A stretch of DNA of 64,000 nucleotides from Cutaneotrichosporon cavernicola (lineage: Eukaryota > Basidiomycota > Tremellomycetes > Trichosporonales > Trichosporonaceae). Numbering within the stretch: the first letter of the stretch is position 1; each line of letters begins with the position of its first letter. The stretch lies in assembly GCF_030864355.1 (NCBI RefSeq), contig NC_083395.1, forward strand, positions 1,116,001 through 1,180,000, given 5' to 3'. Below the pieces are notes generated by a model that ran no database searches, was not told the origin of the DNA, and was given only the letters and a program-made list of their open reading frames with translations. Both the position numbers and the translations under genes were made by a program. This document shows positions 47,159-58,501 of the stretch, one piece after another.

Positions 47159-48872
47159 ATGGCCAAGGCGATTCAAGAGCCTCCGGCGGCTGCCCGCGTA
47201 TATCCTTTGGCGTCGCCGCCAACGCCCAAGCACGAGAAGCTGGGAGGGTACGACTTCTACCGCTCGATCGGGAGCCCCAAGAACATTCTCGCTCCGATGG
47301 TCGAGCAGAGCGAGCTGCCGTGGAGGCTCCTGTCCAAGGCACCGCTGCCGCCCGACATCGCTGGCCCCATCGAGACAGTGACCACACCCCAGGGCAAGGT
47401 GCTCAAGCGCTACGTCGGCGGCGTGCACCTGAGTTACACGCCGATGGTACATGCCAAAGTGTTCCTCAAGACGAAGGGCATCAAGGACCCAGTGTTTAAC
47501 ATCCAGCACGGCGAGGAAGGCAGCGGAGAAGATCTCGCAGGTATTGAGGGCGGGGACAGGCCCCTCTTCGTGCAGGTAAGCTTTCATTTGGATAGCGTAG
47601 CTTATACAGTTCTGCGCCAACGACCCAGACGCCCTTCTCGCTGCCGCACAGAAGGTGCAAGACCGTTGCGACGCTGTCGATATCAACTTCGGCTGCCCGC
47701 AGGGCATCGCGCGCAAGGGGCACTACGGCTCGTTCCTCCAGGACGAGTGGGATCTCGTCTCGCGCCTCATTTCGACGCTGCACGAGAACCTCAAGGTTCC
47801 GGTTACCGCCAAGTTCCGCATCTTCCCTGATGTCGAGAAGACAATCGCGTATGCCAAGATGATCGAGGCGGCTGGTGCGCAGATCCTCACCTGCCATGGG
47901 CGCACGCGCGAGATGAAAGGCCAGGCGACCGGCCTCGCAGACTGGGACCAGATCAAGGCCGTAAAGGCCGCTGTCAAGGTCCCTGTCTTCGCCAATGGGA
48001 ACATCCTGTACGGCGATGACGCGACGCGCTGTCTGGAGTACACGGGCGTCGATGGCGTCATGAGCGCCGAGGGCAACCTGTCCAACCCCGCGCTGTTCAT
48101 GCCTCCAGACCACGAAGCGGCTTACCCCAACATGCTGCTGCTGGCGAGACGGTACCTTGACATCAACGAGAAGCTCAAGACGCCCACCAGCGGTAACGCA
48201 ATGAAGAGCCACATGTTCCGCGTCCTCCGCCCCATCCTCGACCAGCACGAAGACCTGCGCGATCTCCTCGCTCGCACGGGGTTGTTGGACGGCAAGGTCG
48301 ACGAGTACCGCAAGGCGCTCGACAAGATCGAGGCGCGTATGGGTGAAGACGGCTCCAAGGTCGGCTGCCCCGCCACCCCGATCGGAGAGGGCGGTTACCG
48401 CGAGCTGCCCAAGTGGGTCGCACAGCCGTACGTCCGCAAGGTGCCCGAGTCGGCCAAGGTGCCGACTGACCCAGCATATGCCGGTAGTGCAGCGACCAGT
48501 GCCGTTCCGACCCGCGCGCCGTCGCCTGTAAACGTTGCGCCTCCCGCACAACCGTGCATCGGCCAGCCGTGCGGTGGCTCGGCGGCGGCACGCTGCCCGA
48601 CCGGTGCGTGCGTTCTGCACTGCCGCGCGATCCGCGCAGCGGAGGAGGGGCCATTGTCCGCCAGCGAGGCGCTCGAGTCCGCGCTCCGTGGCGGACTTGT
48701 CGGCATGGGCTGCGAGTTCCACGAGGCCAAGTTTGCGGCCCGCAACAAGCGGAAAAAGGAGAAGAACTCGATGCGTCAGAACCACAAGAAGTGGAAGCGG
48801 GGGCTGGAACAGGAAGAACGGCGGCGGAGTCAGAGCCTCGAGCGTGAGGAAGCGCAATGCATCGAGGCGTAG
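47159..48872 (+). CDS. DUS1: tRNA-dihydrouridine synthase, Dus1 type
   Basis: Flavoenzyme reducing uridine to dihydrouridine in the tRNA D-loop; Dus1 modifies U16/U17. Exons 47159-47575 and 47610-48872 (34-nt intron) give 559 aa. LAPMVEQSELPWR is the FMN-barrel entry, VDINFGCPQ holds the catalytic Cys168, KFRIFPDVEKT and LTCHGRTREMKGQ follow, and VFANGNI and GVMSAEGNLSNP bind the flavin phosphate, all Dus1-type motifs. The end of the chain (about 470-559) is unusual: a Cys-rich patch (PCIGQPCGG..CPTGACVLHC) followed by a strongly basic helix (FAARNKRKKEKN..NHKKWKRG). This could form a small metal site and an RNA-binding tail (inference). It converges with ICE2 (112 bp). Confidence 0.94.
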
Positions 48873-48984
48873 AGGCAAGACCCATGTTCTTGCTGACCAT
48901 CACCCTCACCATATCATTAGTACCACCGCTCACCCAGAGATAGAATGCTAGAATGCATGTACTTGTAGTGTAGACATGCTTGTG

Positions 48985-50398
48985 CTAGTCGGTCTTCCAG
49001 GGCTTAACGCTCTCCGCGTCGTCGTCGGGGTCGAGCAGCAACTCGAGGCTCCATACAGACAGGAACAGCGCGATGTTGACCCACCGCCACCACGTTTGTG
49101 ACCCGGCGTCGAGGACTGGGTGAGCTCGTCATGTGAGGAAGACTTACGGAGGAGGTGGGTGTACACGGCGATGAGGATCGCACGGCGGTACGACAACACG
49201 ATCGTAGTAATGCGCATGTTCTGCGTCAGCTTTATCGCGAGACGGCTCACAGTTGGTTCCTCGCCAAGACTCCGGCCGTCCCAGAAGTTGGGTCCCGCGG
49301 TGTCGCTCCCATCCTCCCAACCGCGGCGGATCATCGGCACGATGCGAGCGGCGAAGTGCAGCACAACTACGCGGTAGATGAGAGACAGGAGGACGTGCGG
49401 TGGCAGCGCGCCCGCGACGGCCCACACGCTGTCGATCGCCGAGCCGACGGCGTAGTGCGCCAGCGCGTTGACGCTAGGCGCTGACACACTCTTCGGGACT
49501 GCCCAGTCGTGCGAGAGCCATCCGGTGCCGAACTGGCGGGGTCTGGTGTCAGCTTCATAGACCTGACTGCAGCTCGCAGAGACGCCCAACCGGACGGCGG
49601 CTTCAGTGGTGATCAATCGCCATGCCCGAGATCGCCGCACGATCGCGACGGGTCGGCTCGCAGACTCACTCCATGGCTCTCTCCACGCCGGACAACCACG
49701 CTGAATACGCGACGTAGAGGAGGACGAACGCCGTCTCGATGACGTTTGTTCGCCGCAGGGTGAAGCCCGTGACACTCAGGAAGACTGTAGCCGCAAGCGC
49801 AACGCCGAGGAGGAATGCCGGGAAGGGCATGTCTGGGAACGCGTACACGATGAGCCACAAAGCGCTTGAGTAGACGAGCGAAGAGAAAACGAGCCCCACG
49901 AGTCCGCGCCACTCGAAACCCTCCTCCTTGTCGTCATCGGCAGTCCAGCCCTTGCCGATCCGGCCCGTGATCTGGATGACGAGAAGCGTCGAGATTCCTT
50001 CAATGAGGGTAAAGAGAGGCGATACCCAGCGCAGTACGCTCGCGTACAGGTACGGGAGGACGTTGACGAGGACGTGCCCGAAGCGCGAGTTCTCTGGGGG
50101 CGTGATGTAGTAGTAGAATGTGAGGAGAACGCAGAGGCCGCTGATGAGGGGCGAGAAGAAGGATAACACGGTGATGAGTGGCGCGAAGACTGTGTTCTTG
50201 AGCAGCAGTCGGAGAGTGCTATAACCAAAGTGGTGGAGGGTGAAGAGGAGGGAGAGGAGGAGGAACGAGGGCGGCCCTAATGTCAGTTGGAGGGAGGAGA
50301 ATGAACGTACCGAGGAGGTCGAGGGCCATGGGGAGGGCGAAGAGGACCTGCCCAAAGGTGGCGAGGCCTCCAAAGTAGGAGAGGGCGCCGGCGAGCAT
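48985..50398 (-). CDS. ICE2: ICE2-family ER membrane protein
   Basis: Ice2 is a multi-pass ER membrane protein needed for cortical ER structure and lipid-droplet/phospholipid balance in yeast. Exons 50398-50311, 50276-49670, 49542-49251, 49220-49148, 49115-48985 give 396 aa. About eight hydrophobic segments are visible, with family features YLYASVLRWVSPLFTLIEGISTLLVIQ and the late stretch ARIVPMIRR..RAILIAVYTHLL, which aligns with yeast Ice2 (RIIP..ILIAMYTHLI). The N-terminus MLAGALSYFGGLATFGQVLF starts directly in the first helix. The intron at 49221-49250 is only 30 nt and in frame; retention would add ten residues without a stop. The 127-nt intron 2 (49543-49669) has an upstream alternative acceptor. 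Identification rests on recalled family sequence, so it is good but short of certain. Confidence 0.85.
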
Positions 50399-50622
50399 GC
50401 CGGAGGGAGCGACGGAGTCGCGATGGCCAAAGACGGACGGGAGCGAGTAAGGTGGAGGGGGTGACAGAGCGCCAACCGAGGGTTGTTGACGAACTTGTGG
50501 TTTTGGGGGAAGTCAGTTGGGGCGCGTGGACCGTGACGCATGGCGCGTCCCAATATTCCATCCCACCTTATCCTCTTTTGACTTGTTTTGATATTCCATT
50601 CATCCTCCACATCTCACAAATC
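50399..50622. promoter_or_regulatory. Divergent promoter, ICE2 / PP2C
   Basis: 224 bp between divergent ATGs, sufficient only for two compact core promoters. No distinct motif identified. Confidence 0.45.
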
Positions 50623-52424
50623 ATGCTCATTCCTCGCGCGCCGCTCGCGATATCCCGCGTCAGTCTCGCGTCGCGCTCAACACTGCGTGCTACGCCCCGG
50701 CCCTCTCCGATAACCGCTCAGGGCCGCATCGCTTCCTACTCTTCGTTCGAAGGCCCCAAGGTCAAGAAGGTGGTGACCGAGGACACGACTCGCCGCAATG
50801 GGATGATCGCTGCTGCCCTTATCGCTGCTGCTGCTGGTCTGTGGTACTGGGAGACGAGCCGCATGGGCGTCTACCCCTCCACTGCGCGCCGGGACGAGTT
50901 CACTGTGGTCGTGGGGCGGAATGTCAACCGCCAGACTCTGACGTTCGAGCGCAAGACCAACACCGAGATTGAGGAGATGCTGCATGAGAATGAGGCCAGT
51001 GAGGTACCCGCTCGCCCTGGCAATCCCGTTGCGCGGTGGGACACGAACTCTATCGCTTCCAATGAGCCGAGCGAGGACCGGAGGGCGGCGGACATTGTCC
51101 CCCGAGGCAAGGAAGGGGAGACGGGACAGCGCGATCTCGCCTTCTTCTCCGTCATTGATGGTCACGCCGGCTCTGCGACGTCCCAGCTTCTCTCCCGCAC
51201 CCTGCACCCCGCGCTCTCACTAGGTCTCGCCGGCCTGCAGGCTGGCATTGTGCCAGGCCGCTCGTGGTACGGCCAGATCTACGACATCCTTACCTGGGCC
51301 AAGACCTGGAGCCCGATCAACATTTCCAAGAGCCTCGAGGCTTCGTGAGTGTCTATCCGGCTTCGGGCTTTTGCATTTGACTGACGGCAGCTTTGTCAAG
51401 CTCGACGACCACATCTCAGCTGCGCCGATCCGCGCTCTTCCTGATATGCTCACCGACCAGTCCGACGAGGCTCGTGAGAAGTTTGCGGCACTCGCTGCGC
51501 CCGCGGCGGCTGGTGCAGTCGTTGGTACGGCACTTGTCGACGCTGAGAATGACAGCGTCTATGTCGCGGTGACGGGTGACTGCCGTGCCGTGGCCGGCTG
51601 GCAGGGACCTGACGGATGGCGCTCCGACACGTTGAGCGAAGACCAGATGGGCGACAACCCGAAGGAGGTGGCCAGGTGAGTATCCTCATGAACTAACCTG
51701 AGCAAGCTGACAACAGGATGCGCGCCGAGCACCCTCCATATGAGGGCGACACGGTGATCCGCAACGGGCGTGTGCAGGGTGGTCTGCAGCCGACGCGCGC
51801 GTTCGGCGACGCAGTCTACAAGTGGACGACAGTGCAGGGCGAGGCAGTGAACGCGCTTATCAAGGACGCGGGTGAGAAGCCTCGGAGTATCCGCCCGTGG
51901 AACTTTACGCCGCCCTATGTGACCGCACGGCCCGTGGTCGAGTACCGTCGGCTCAAGGGAGCAAACGGCGAGAAGCTGCGGTTTATCGTGCTTGCGACTG
52001 ATGGCTGTAAGTTTCTGCTTGACCGTTGCTGTGCTGAGCTTACAATAGTGTGGGACCGGATCACGTCCGAGGAGGCGACGCTGCTCACTGCTGCGTACTT
52101 GGCTGAGAAGAAACGCGCGGACGTGAACAAGGCCAAGCTCGTGCAGGAGATCCCTGTCAAGACGACCGAGCCGCGACCCTTCCCAGTCCAGGACCTGCCT
52201 GGATCTGGGAAGCGCGACCAGGGCCAGTGGGTGTTCGAGGGCGACGCAAACGCGGCCACCCACCTCATCCGCAACGCGCTGGGCGGTGGTGACCGAAAGC
52301 TCCGCGGCGAGCTCCTCTCCTTGAATGGCAAGGTCGCGCGCTACTTCCGCGATGACATGACCGTAACGTGAGGTATTAAATTGCGTACGCAGCTAACGAC
52401 AGCGTCATCTTCTTCGAGGATTAG
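50623..52424 (+). CDS. Mitochondrial PP2C phosphatase, Ptc5/PDP type
   Basis: Metal-dependent Ser/Thr phosphatase; the Ptc5/PDP group dephosphorylates pyruvate dehydrogenase in mitochondria. Exons 50623-51344, 51391-51675, 51717-52006, 52049-52367, 52403-52424 give 545 aa. The first 40 residues are Arg/Ser/Ala-rich without acids (mitochondrial presequence-like), and residues 61-76 are a single hydrophobic span, suggesting inner-membrane anchoring. Motifs: SNEPSEDR, FFSVIDGHAG (DGH 179-181), VAVTGDCRAV, GGLQPTRAFGD, ATDGLWD and DDMTVTVIFF, giving the PP2C metal-binding Asp residues in order. The last exon is 22 nt (VIFFED), and stopping at the TGA at 52369-52371 would lose the conserved end. 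Pyruvate dehydrogenase as substrate is inferred from family and targeting. Confidence 0.92.
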
Positions 52425-52589
52425 AGCAGCCTAGAGGTTGTTGTAGAGTCTGTAGTCGCATCAGCATGACATGATCACAGTGGCGCACAGACAGGGCGGA
52501 TGTATTTGGCCTCCACATAGATCCCACCTCCACCACATCCATCATCCCATCCACGCGATCCTAACTGTCAACCACACATACTCACTCCC

Positions 52590-55461
52590 ATGGACGACCT
52601 CCTCGACCTATCGTGGTCCGAGCAGCCCAATCCCGCCGCAAAGGGCATGGGTGGCTCGGCGTTCGACATGCTATCCCGGCCACAAGGGAACTACTATTCG
52701 GGCGCGTCCACACCAGCCGCGTCCAAGCCCGCGTCCAACACTGGCTCGTCAGCGAACCTTGCGGGTATGAGGGCCACACCAGGCCTGCGGACCACAGCAT
52801 CTCCACGCCCACCTCCAGTCAGCGATGCTTTCTCCGGGCTACTCGGTGCTTCCACCGCCCCAGGAGGAAAGAGCTTGAGCATGGCGGAACGACAGGCGCA
52901 GCTAGCCGCGCAGAAGGCCAACGCGGCCGAAGAGGAGCGCAACCGCTGGGGAGACGATGCGTTCTGGGACCAGCTCGGTGGCTCCTCCACCTCTTCCGCT
53001 GCGCCCGCGTCTGAGAAGCCGCTGATGGCGCCTCAACCTGCGAAGCCCATCAGCCTGGCACCAGCGCTCCAGCCTTCATCCACGACCGGCTCGCGTGCCG
53101 CGTCTACCAGACCGACCTCCGCCACTAGTGCAAAGAAGAGTGCTGGTACCTTCTGGGACGTGGAGAGCGCCCTTGGCCAGCCTGACAAACGCAAGAAGTC
53201 GCCGTCCCCTCCATCGAAGGGAGGCTGGGGTGGTGGCGACTTCCTCAACGGCTCGAAGCCGGCTCCCGCAGAAGCCCCTCAAAAGGACGAGATCTCGTGG
53301 GACGACAATGACGGACTCCTCGGCTCAAGTTCCAAGCCCACCCCGTACTCTGGCCCGGCTGACCCGTGGGACTTTGACGCATTGTCCTCCAGCATCCCCG
53401 CCAAGAGTGCGCCTGCAGTAGACTATGGAGGCGACGACGACGACCTGCTCGGCGAGCTCGGGCGGCCTGCGAGGAAACCCAGCGTGAGTATTCTCCTCGC
53501 AGATCGCGCACTCCCTTGTTCTCACAGCCCTGACACTAGCCGCGTGCTGAGCCCCAACCAAACTCACGACCCTCTTCCCGGCCGGTATCGCGCCCTGCCT
53601 CGCGGCCGTCCGGCGCACGCGCAAGCTCACCTCCTCCGCACGTCATCGGCCAGATCGTCGAGATGGGCTTTCCTCCCGACAAGGCGCGCGCGGCGCTCGC
53701 GGCCACCGCGACGGGCGAAGACGTGCAGGCTGCGCTTGAGAGCCTGCTCGCGAGTCGTGGTGGGACACCTGCACGCGACACCAGAGACGAGGAGGATGAG
53801 TGGGACCGCGAACGTGCAGCCGCGCGGCGGTACGAAGACGACGAGCGGGATCGAGAGGCAGCCAGACGCGCACGGCACGCAGCGCGGCGGGCTGGGCCCA
53901 AGCGTGAGGCAGTGCGCCCTCGTGCTGAGGAATACGGCGGGCCAAGCGGGATGAACACGGACGACCTGACCAAACAGGCTGAGCAGGTCGTGGCGCAGGC
54001 GCACGAGTTCGGTGCCACCATGCTCAGCAAGGGCTTGTCGTTCTGGAACCAGGGCAAGGAGAGGGCGATGAAGGCATACGAGGACCAGAGAAAGGCCTAC
54101 GACGCCCACCACAACGACGGGCCGCCGACGGATGGGCGGCCCCGTTGGATGGTCGAGGCGGAGGAGGCTGAGCGCGGTGGGCTGCCGCTGAGCCACGAGT
54201 TTGGTGACGCGTCGCTTGGGTTCAAGGACTCGGATGACGAGGGCGAGGCGCCCCGGCCAAAGGCCCAGCTGCAGCAAGCCAGGCGTCCGGAGGCGAGGCC
54301 TGAACCGCAGCGGCCACGTACGGATGGTCCGGCCCCGCCCAGCAACGTCCAACGCATCTCCAACCTCCTGGGTGGCGAGCCGAAGAAATACGTCTCGCCG
54401 CACCGGCATCCGAAGAGTCGCGCGTCACCTGCGCCACAGGCTGCGCCGCGGGCTACGCCGCGGACCACCACGCCTGCTCGCCCGCCCTCGCCGCTGAAGG
54501 AACGAGCTCTCGTTTCGGCGCCTGCTAACGCGCTGTCGACGGCAGCGCAGCACAAGAATGTGGGCAACGAGCACTTCAAGCTCGGTCGCTTCACCGAGGC
54601 CGAGGCTGCTTACTCGCGCGCGATCGTGGTTCTGCCAGCTGGTCATCTGCATCTCGTACCGCTGCACAACAACCGCGCGGCCACGTGGCTCAAGCTCGGC
54701 GAGCCGGCGCGCGCGGCGGCCGACTGCGGAACGGTGATCGAGCTGATTGGTGCGGGGTATCATCCTGCGAAGGAGGCCGCTCTTCCCGCCACACCCGATG
54801 CCGACGGAGTCAAGCTCGGCGACGCACTCGTCAAGGCGACTGCAAAGCGGGCGCAGGCGCACGAGATGGGGGAGAAGTGGAAGCTCGCGCTGGACGACTG
54901 GGAGCGCGTGCTGGGGTACGATGCCGCGTTGGGCGGTGCAGCGCTCAAGGGACAAGCGAGCGACGGCGTCCGCCGCTCCAAGGGCATGCTCTCCGGCCCA
55001 GCGCCAGCTGTGAAGGCCACGCCGAAGGCTACCCCGCGTGCTACCCCTCGGCCTGTCCGGCCCGTCGACGTTGGCAAGTCGGCAGCCGTGTCGGAACTTC
55101 GCGCCGCCGCCGCCGCTGCCGAGGCCGAGGACGAGCAACGCGCAGCTCTCAAAGACGGCATTGACGCCAAACTCTCTACATGGCGCACTGGCAAGGAGAC
55201 TAACATCCGCGCGCTTCTTGCGTCACTCGACCTCGTGCTCTGGCCCGAGGTCGTGCTCAAGGTCGGAATGCACGAGCTGGTAACCGACAAGCAGGTCAAG
55301 ATCAAGTACATGAAGGTCATTGCACGGCTGCACCCGGACAAGCTGGCTGGCGCGACCGTCGAGCAGCGCATGATGGCCAACGGCGTGTTTGGCACCCTGA
55401 GCGAGGCGTGAGTTGTTTTATCTTGCAAGCTGACATCAGATGGGCTGCGTTCAACGCTTAG
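52590..55461 (+). CDS. SWA2: Auxilin-like clathrin-uncoating J-protein (UBA-TPR-J)
   Basis: Recruits Hsp70 to clathrin coats and triggers uncoating. Exons 52590-53483, 53540-55407, 55440-55461 give 927 aa. Residues 1-298 are disordered with clathrin/adaptor-type short motifs: DPWDF, several acidic W-containing patches (WDDNDGLL, WGDDAFWDQL) and DDDLLGEL. A UBA domain follows (about 331-372, IVEMGFPPDKARAAL), then an Arg/Glu-rich helical region. The TPR block is about 630-760 (HKNVGNEHFKLGRFTEAEAAYSRAI). The C-terminal J-domain has WRTGKETNIRALLASL and LHPDKL (HPD near 895), ending in AWAAFNA. This UBA-TPR-J order is that of yeast Swa2. The last exon is 22 nt. Its target, clathrin heavy chain, is encoded at the left edge of this window. 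Confidence 0.95.
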
Positions 55462-55699
55462 TAGATCATAGATGCATTTGTGAGATCCCGCTGTTGGGGG
55501 TTGGTGCATGGTTCAGCAGATCATCCGCTCCGATCATGGTTGAGCAGACGTCGTGCTCCTCCACCTAAATTCCCGAATGCACGATGAAATGACCGCTCAC
55601 CATCCAGCTCACCATCCACTTGCTCACATCACCTCCATACAAGACAAGCCATAATGCATACAACATTCAGTGTCCAATCACGCAAGAGAAAGCAATATC

Positions 55700-58501
55700 C
55701 TAGAACGAAAAGATGCCCGCGCCGCGCCGTCTCGATCCACCAAGCGGGTGTGCGAGCACGGCCGCAACGAACAGGCCGACAGTAAGACCAATAGCGACAC
55801 TGACGAGTTGGCCTGCGACGCGGAAGCCCGTGGCCCACTGCGCGACGCTCCCGCCAGCCGTGTCATTGGCAAAGTTGAACAGCCCACCCTCCTTGAGGCC
55901 TGAGGGGAGCTGCATGAGGATGCCCGTCACCATGACGGGGAAGCTTGCGCCCTTTGAGAAGCGGCCGTAGAGGTTGCCGAGGATGCCGACGCAAAACGAG
56001 CCAATTGCGCTCACAATGTCCGAGCGGCCCGGGAACGCACGGCCCGCAAAGTAGTTTGTGACCCAGCCTGCACAGGCAAAGAGGACCATGATGGGCAGTT
56101 CGCGGCGGGCGGTGCGCCCGCGTAAAGGCTGCTGGAGGTTGAGGGAGAGGAAGAATGAGAAGGCTGGGACTGTGAGGAAGTACCAGTACGATGACGGCTT
56201 GGAGAGGTACCATGGTGCACCGTCGTATCTTGTCGCGGAGCACGTGTTGTTTGTGGCGTTCCGGACGTGCTCGCCCCGGATCTTGACGTACACCTCGGAG
56301 CCAATCGAGATGCCAAAGCCAAGGAAGAGGGAGTATATGACCGAGTATCCCATTCTGACCGCGCCGGCCGTGATGTTGCGGGACGCGAGTTCGAGGGCGC
56401 CAGAAAGAACAATAAAGCCGGGCAGAATGAGGACGATGCCACCAGACACTAGGGCGGTGTAACAAAACTTGCCAGTGCTCGCTAGCACGGCCGCGAGGAA
56501 CGAGATGACGGTGGCGATGACGATTTCAAAGACGCCAGAGAAGAGGTCGTTCTTGAGCGCGATGAGCTGTACTGCCTGCAGCATCATGCCAAGAGGCGCG
56601 GCCATGAGCGCGTCCACGAACGAACCAAAGTATGACGTGATCACAATGATACCAGAGCAGAAACCCGCGATCACGATCATCTGCCATGCGTTGTAGCACG
56701 GCGGATCGGTCATGAGGCGATCAAGTTCGCGGCCAGCGTCCTCGACGCTCATCTTGTCGTGCACCACTTCCCAGTACAGCTTGTGCGTCGCTAAGAGTTT
56801 GCCGAGATCCGACCCGCCGGCTTGCTTTAGGAACTTTGTCTCGCTCGTGTGCGTCGACTCGTCCGCGAACGAAATGAGCATAATGTTCGGCAAGTACACC
56901 ACCTGTGCGTTGATGTCGAGCACACGCGCTGTCGCCTGGATCTGCGTCTCGATGCGATGCGTCGGGCTCCCAAACATCATGAGCGCGCGAGCGAGCTTCA
57001 TGATAAATTGCTGCCTGCTCAAAATTGCCGCGACGTGTTGGATAATGTACACCTCCTGCTTCTTGCGTGCCTCCTTGGCCTTTTTGCGTCGCTTCTTCTC
57101 CGACTCCCACTCCTTGCGCCGCCGATCGTCCTCAATCTGCTCAGCGGTTAGCACCTTCTCCTTGCTTCGCGTGGGTAGGAGAGGTGGTCGCGAGCGGCGC
57201 TTCCGCATCTCAACGAGGTTGTCGGTCGAGTACGCTCTCTCAGAGTCTGTTCCGAAGACACTGGTCCGCGGAGACTCGGGTGCGCCCAAGGCACTGGAGG
57301 GCCGGGAGGGAGGAAAGCTCGCAGGTCCCGACGGTAACGAGTTGTCCATTAACTTGTATCGATTCAGGTGGTATCCCGGCTTGGTTGCGGAGGCCACCAG
57401 CGTCGAGCTAGACGGAGCAGCCGGTGCCGCCATAGACGCCGTGTTGGCGACGAGTGCGCCGAACACACCAGCACCAGAGCGTGCCTGTCGTGGTCGGTCG
57501 TCGCGTAGGTCATGTACCACACGCAAGAGCGACTGCGCGCTCTTGTTACGCTTCATCTCCTCGGGGATCTTGTTACGCCTCATCTCGTCCGAAGCCGCCC
57601 TTGGTGACGGGGTGTCGCTTGCTGAGCGTCGCCACGGGCTCTTAGAGCGCCGCTTCTTCTGACGTCCGCGCTCCGGCGAATCGTACTCGGGACTTGGAGG
57701 GCGGGAGCTCCCTGGCGTCGAGGCTGCAGAGCCCGGGCCGCTGTCCAGGTGATGGTACGAGTTGTATAATGCCAGGAGAGAGGACAGGACCGACGTGCCG
57801 CCTGGGAGGTGAGGCATGCCAGCCTGGTGCTTGGGCGCGGAGAGAGGCGGATTGGCCGACGTGCGCGCCGCATCGGTCTCGGCCTTGCTGATGGCCGAGT
57901 GCTCTGGAACGGTCGGCCCCGTTTGCTGTTTGCGTCCCTTGCGGGCGAGGGATCCGGTACGCACACGCCGCCGGATGCTCGACCACCGACTTTTGCCCGT
58001 GTGCTCGCCCACCAGCGCCGCGGCATTCTCCTCGGGACGGTATGTCGGTAACCCGTCCGTCTCACCGAGCTGGACGTGCCATCGCACGTGGTCGGCGCCC
58101 TCGGGCTTGAGGAGTTTGTGGATCGTCTCGTCCTCCTTGGCTTCCGTCTCATCTTCTGGCGACTCCAATTCCTTCTCCTCAATATCTCCAGGGTCTGGGT
58201 CGAATCGGTAGTCGTAGTCGTCGTCCTTCAGATCCTCGAGAGCGCGGTTCACGAGGGCAAGATCCGGTGCGTTGTCGAGAAGTGCGTCGTCGTCGTCGTC
58301 GTCGTCTGCCACATCAATGACATGGTCCGTGTTCCACTGGACGCGTCGTGGCGTCCTCTCCATCCCGGACCCTCCTGCTGGTGGATGGGGCGCTGAACCG
58401 AGTTCCGAGGCGGGCTCAGAGTATGGAAGCGACTCGCGCAGCTCAGATGATGGCGTAAACGGCTCGGGCGCAGGCTCGAACGGGTTGTCAGCGACCATCA
58501 T
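55700..58501 (-). CDS. Prm10/ThrE-family multi-pass membrane protein
   Basis: Single exon, 933 aa from the first ATG at 58501. Residues 1-~470 are disordered, acidic near 70-130 (DDDDDD) and Ser/Arg-rich thereafter, with a Lys/Arg helix (KKRRKKAKEARKK) just before the conserved part. The C-terminal half begins HVAAILSRQQFIMKLARALMMFGSPTHRIE, the conserved start of the DUF1212/ThrE-like domain, and has about ten hydrophobic segments including DALMAAPLGMMLQ and FARSGG-like GRSDIVSAIGSFCVGILGN. Related proteins are bacterial Thr/Ser exporters and yeast Prm10; the fungal substrate is unknown. Ends in GAGIFSF. It converges with the auxilin gene (238 bp). Confidence 0.9.
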   Translation of the reverse strand: MMVADNPFEPAPEPFTPSSELRESLPYSEPASELGSAPHPPAGGSGMERTPRRVQWNTDHVIDVADDDDDDDALLDNAPDLALVNRALEDLKDDDYDYRFDPDPGDIEEKELESPEDETEAKEDETIHKLLKPEGADHVRWHVQLGETDGLPTYRPEENAAALVGEHTGKSRWSSIRRRVRTGSLARKGRKQQTGPTVPEHSAISKAETDAARTSANPPLSAPKHQAGMPHLPGGTSVLSSLLALYNSYHHLDSGPGSAASTPGSSRPPSPEYDSPERGRQKKRRSKSPWRRSASDTPSPRAASDEMRRNKIPEEMKRNKSAQSLLRVVHDLRDDRPRQARSGAGVFGALVANTASMAAPAAPSSSTLVASATKPGYHLNRYKLMDNSLPSGPASFPPSRPSSALGAPESPRTSVFGTDSERAYSTDNLVEMRKRRSRPPLLPTRSKEKVLTAEQIEDDRRRKEWESEKKRRKKAKEARKKQEVYIIQHVAAILSRQQFIMKLARALMMFGSPTHRIETQIQATARVLDINAQVVYLPNIMLISFADESTHTSETKFLKQAGGSDLGKLLATHKLYWEVVHDKMSVEDAGRELDRLMTDPPCYNAWQMIVIAGFCSGIIVITSYFGSFVDALMAAPLGMMLQAVQLIALKNDLFSGVFEIVIATVISFLAAVLASTGKFCYTALVSGGIVLILPGFIVLSGALELASRNITAGAVRMGYSVIYSLFLGFGISIGSEVYVKIRGEHVRNATNNTCSATRYDGAPWYLSKPSSYWYFLTVPAFSFFLSLNLQQPLRGRTARRELPIMVLFACAGWVTNYFAGRAFPGRSDIVSAIGSFCVGILGNLYGRFSKGASFPVMVTGILMQLPSGLKEGGLFNFANDTAGGSVAQWATGFRVAGQLVSVAIGLTVGLFVAAVLAHPLGGSRRRGAGIFSF

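Noticed and set aside
47496..48878. 460-codon minus-strand frame opposite DUS1
   Set aside because: Shadow of a GC-rich coding frame; DUS1 motifs on the plus strand are unambiguous.
53627..54409. 260-codon minus-strand frame opposite the auxilin gene
   Set aside because: Arg/Leu-rich shadow; UBA, TPR and J-domain motifs on the plus strand cover the same bases.
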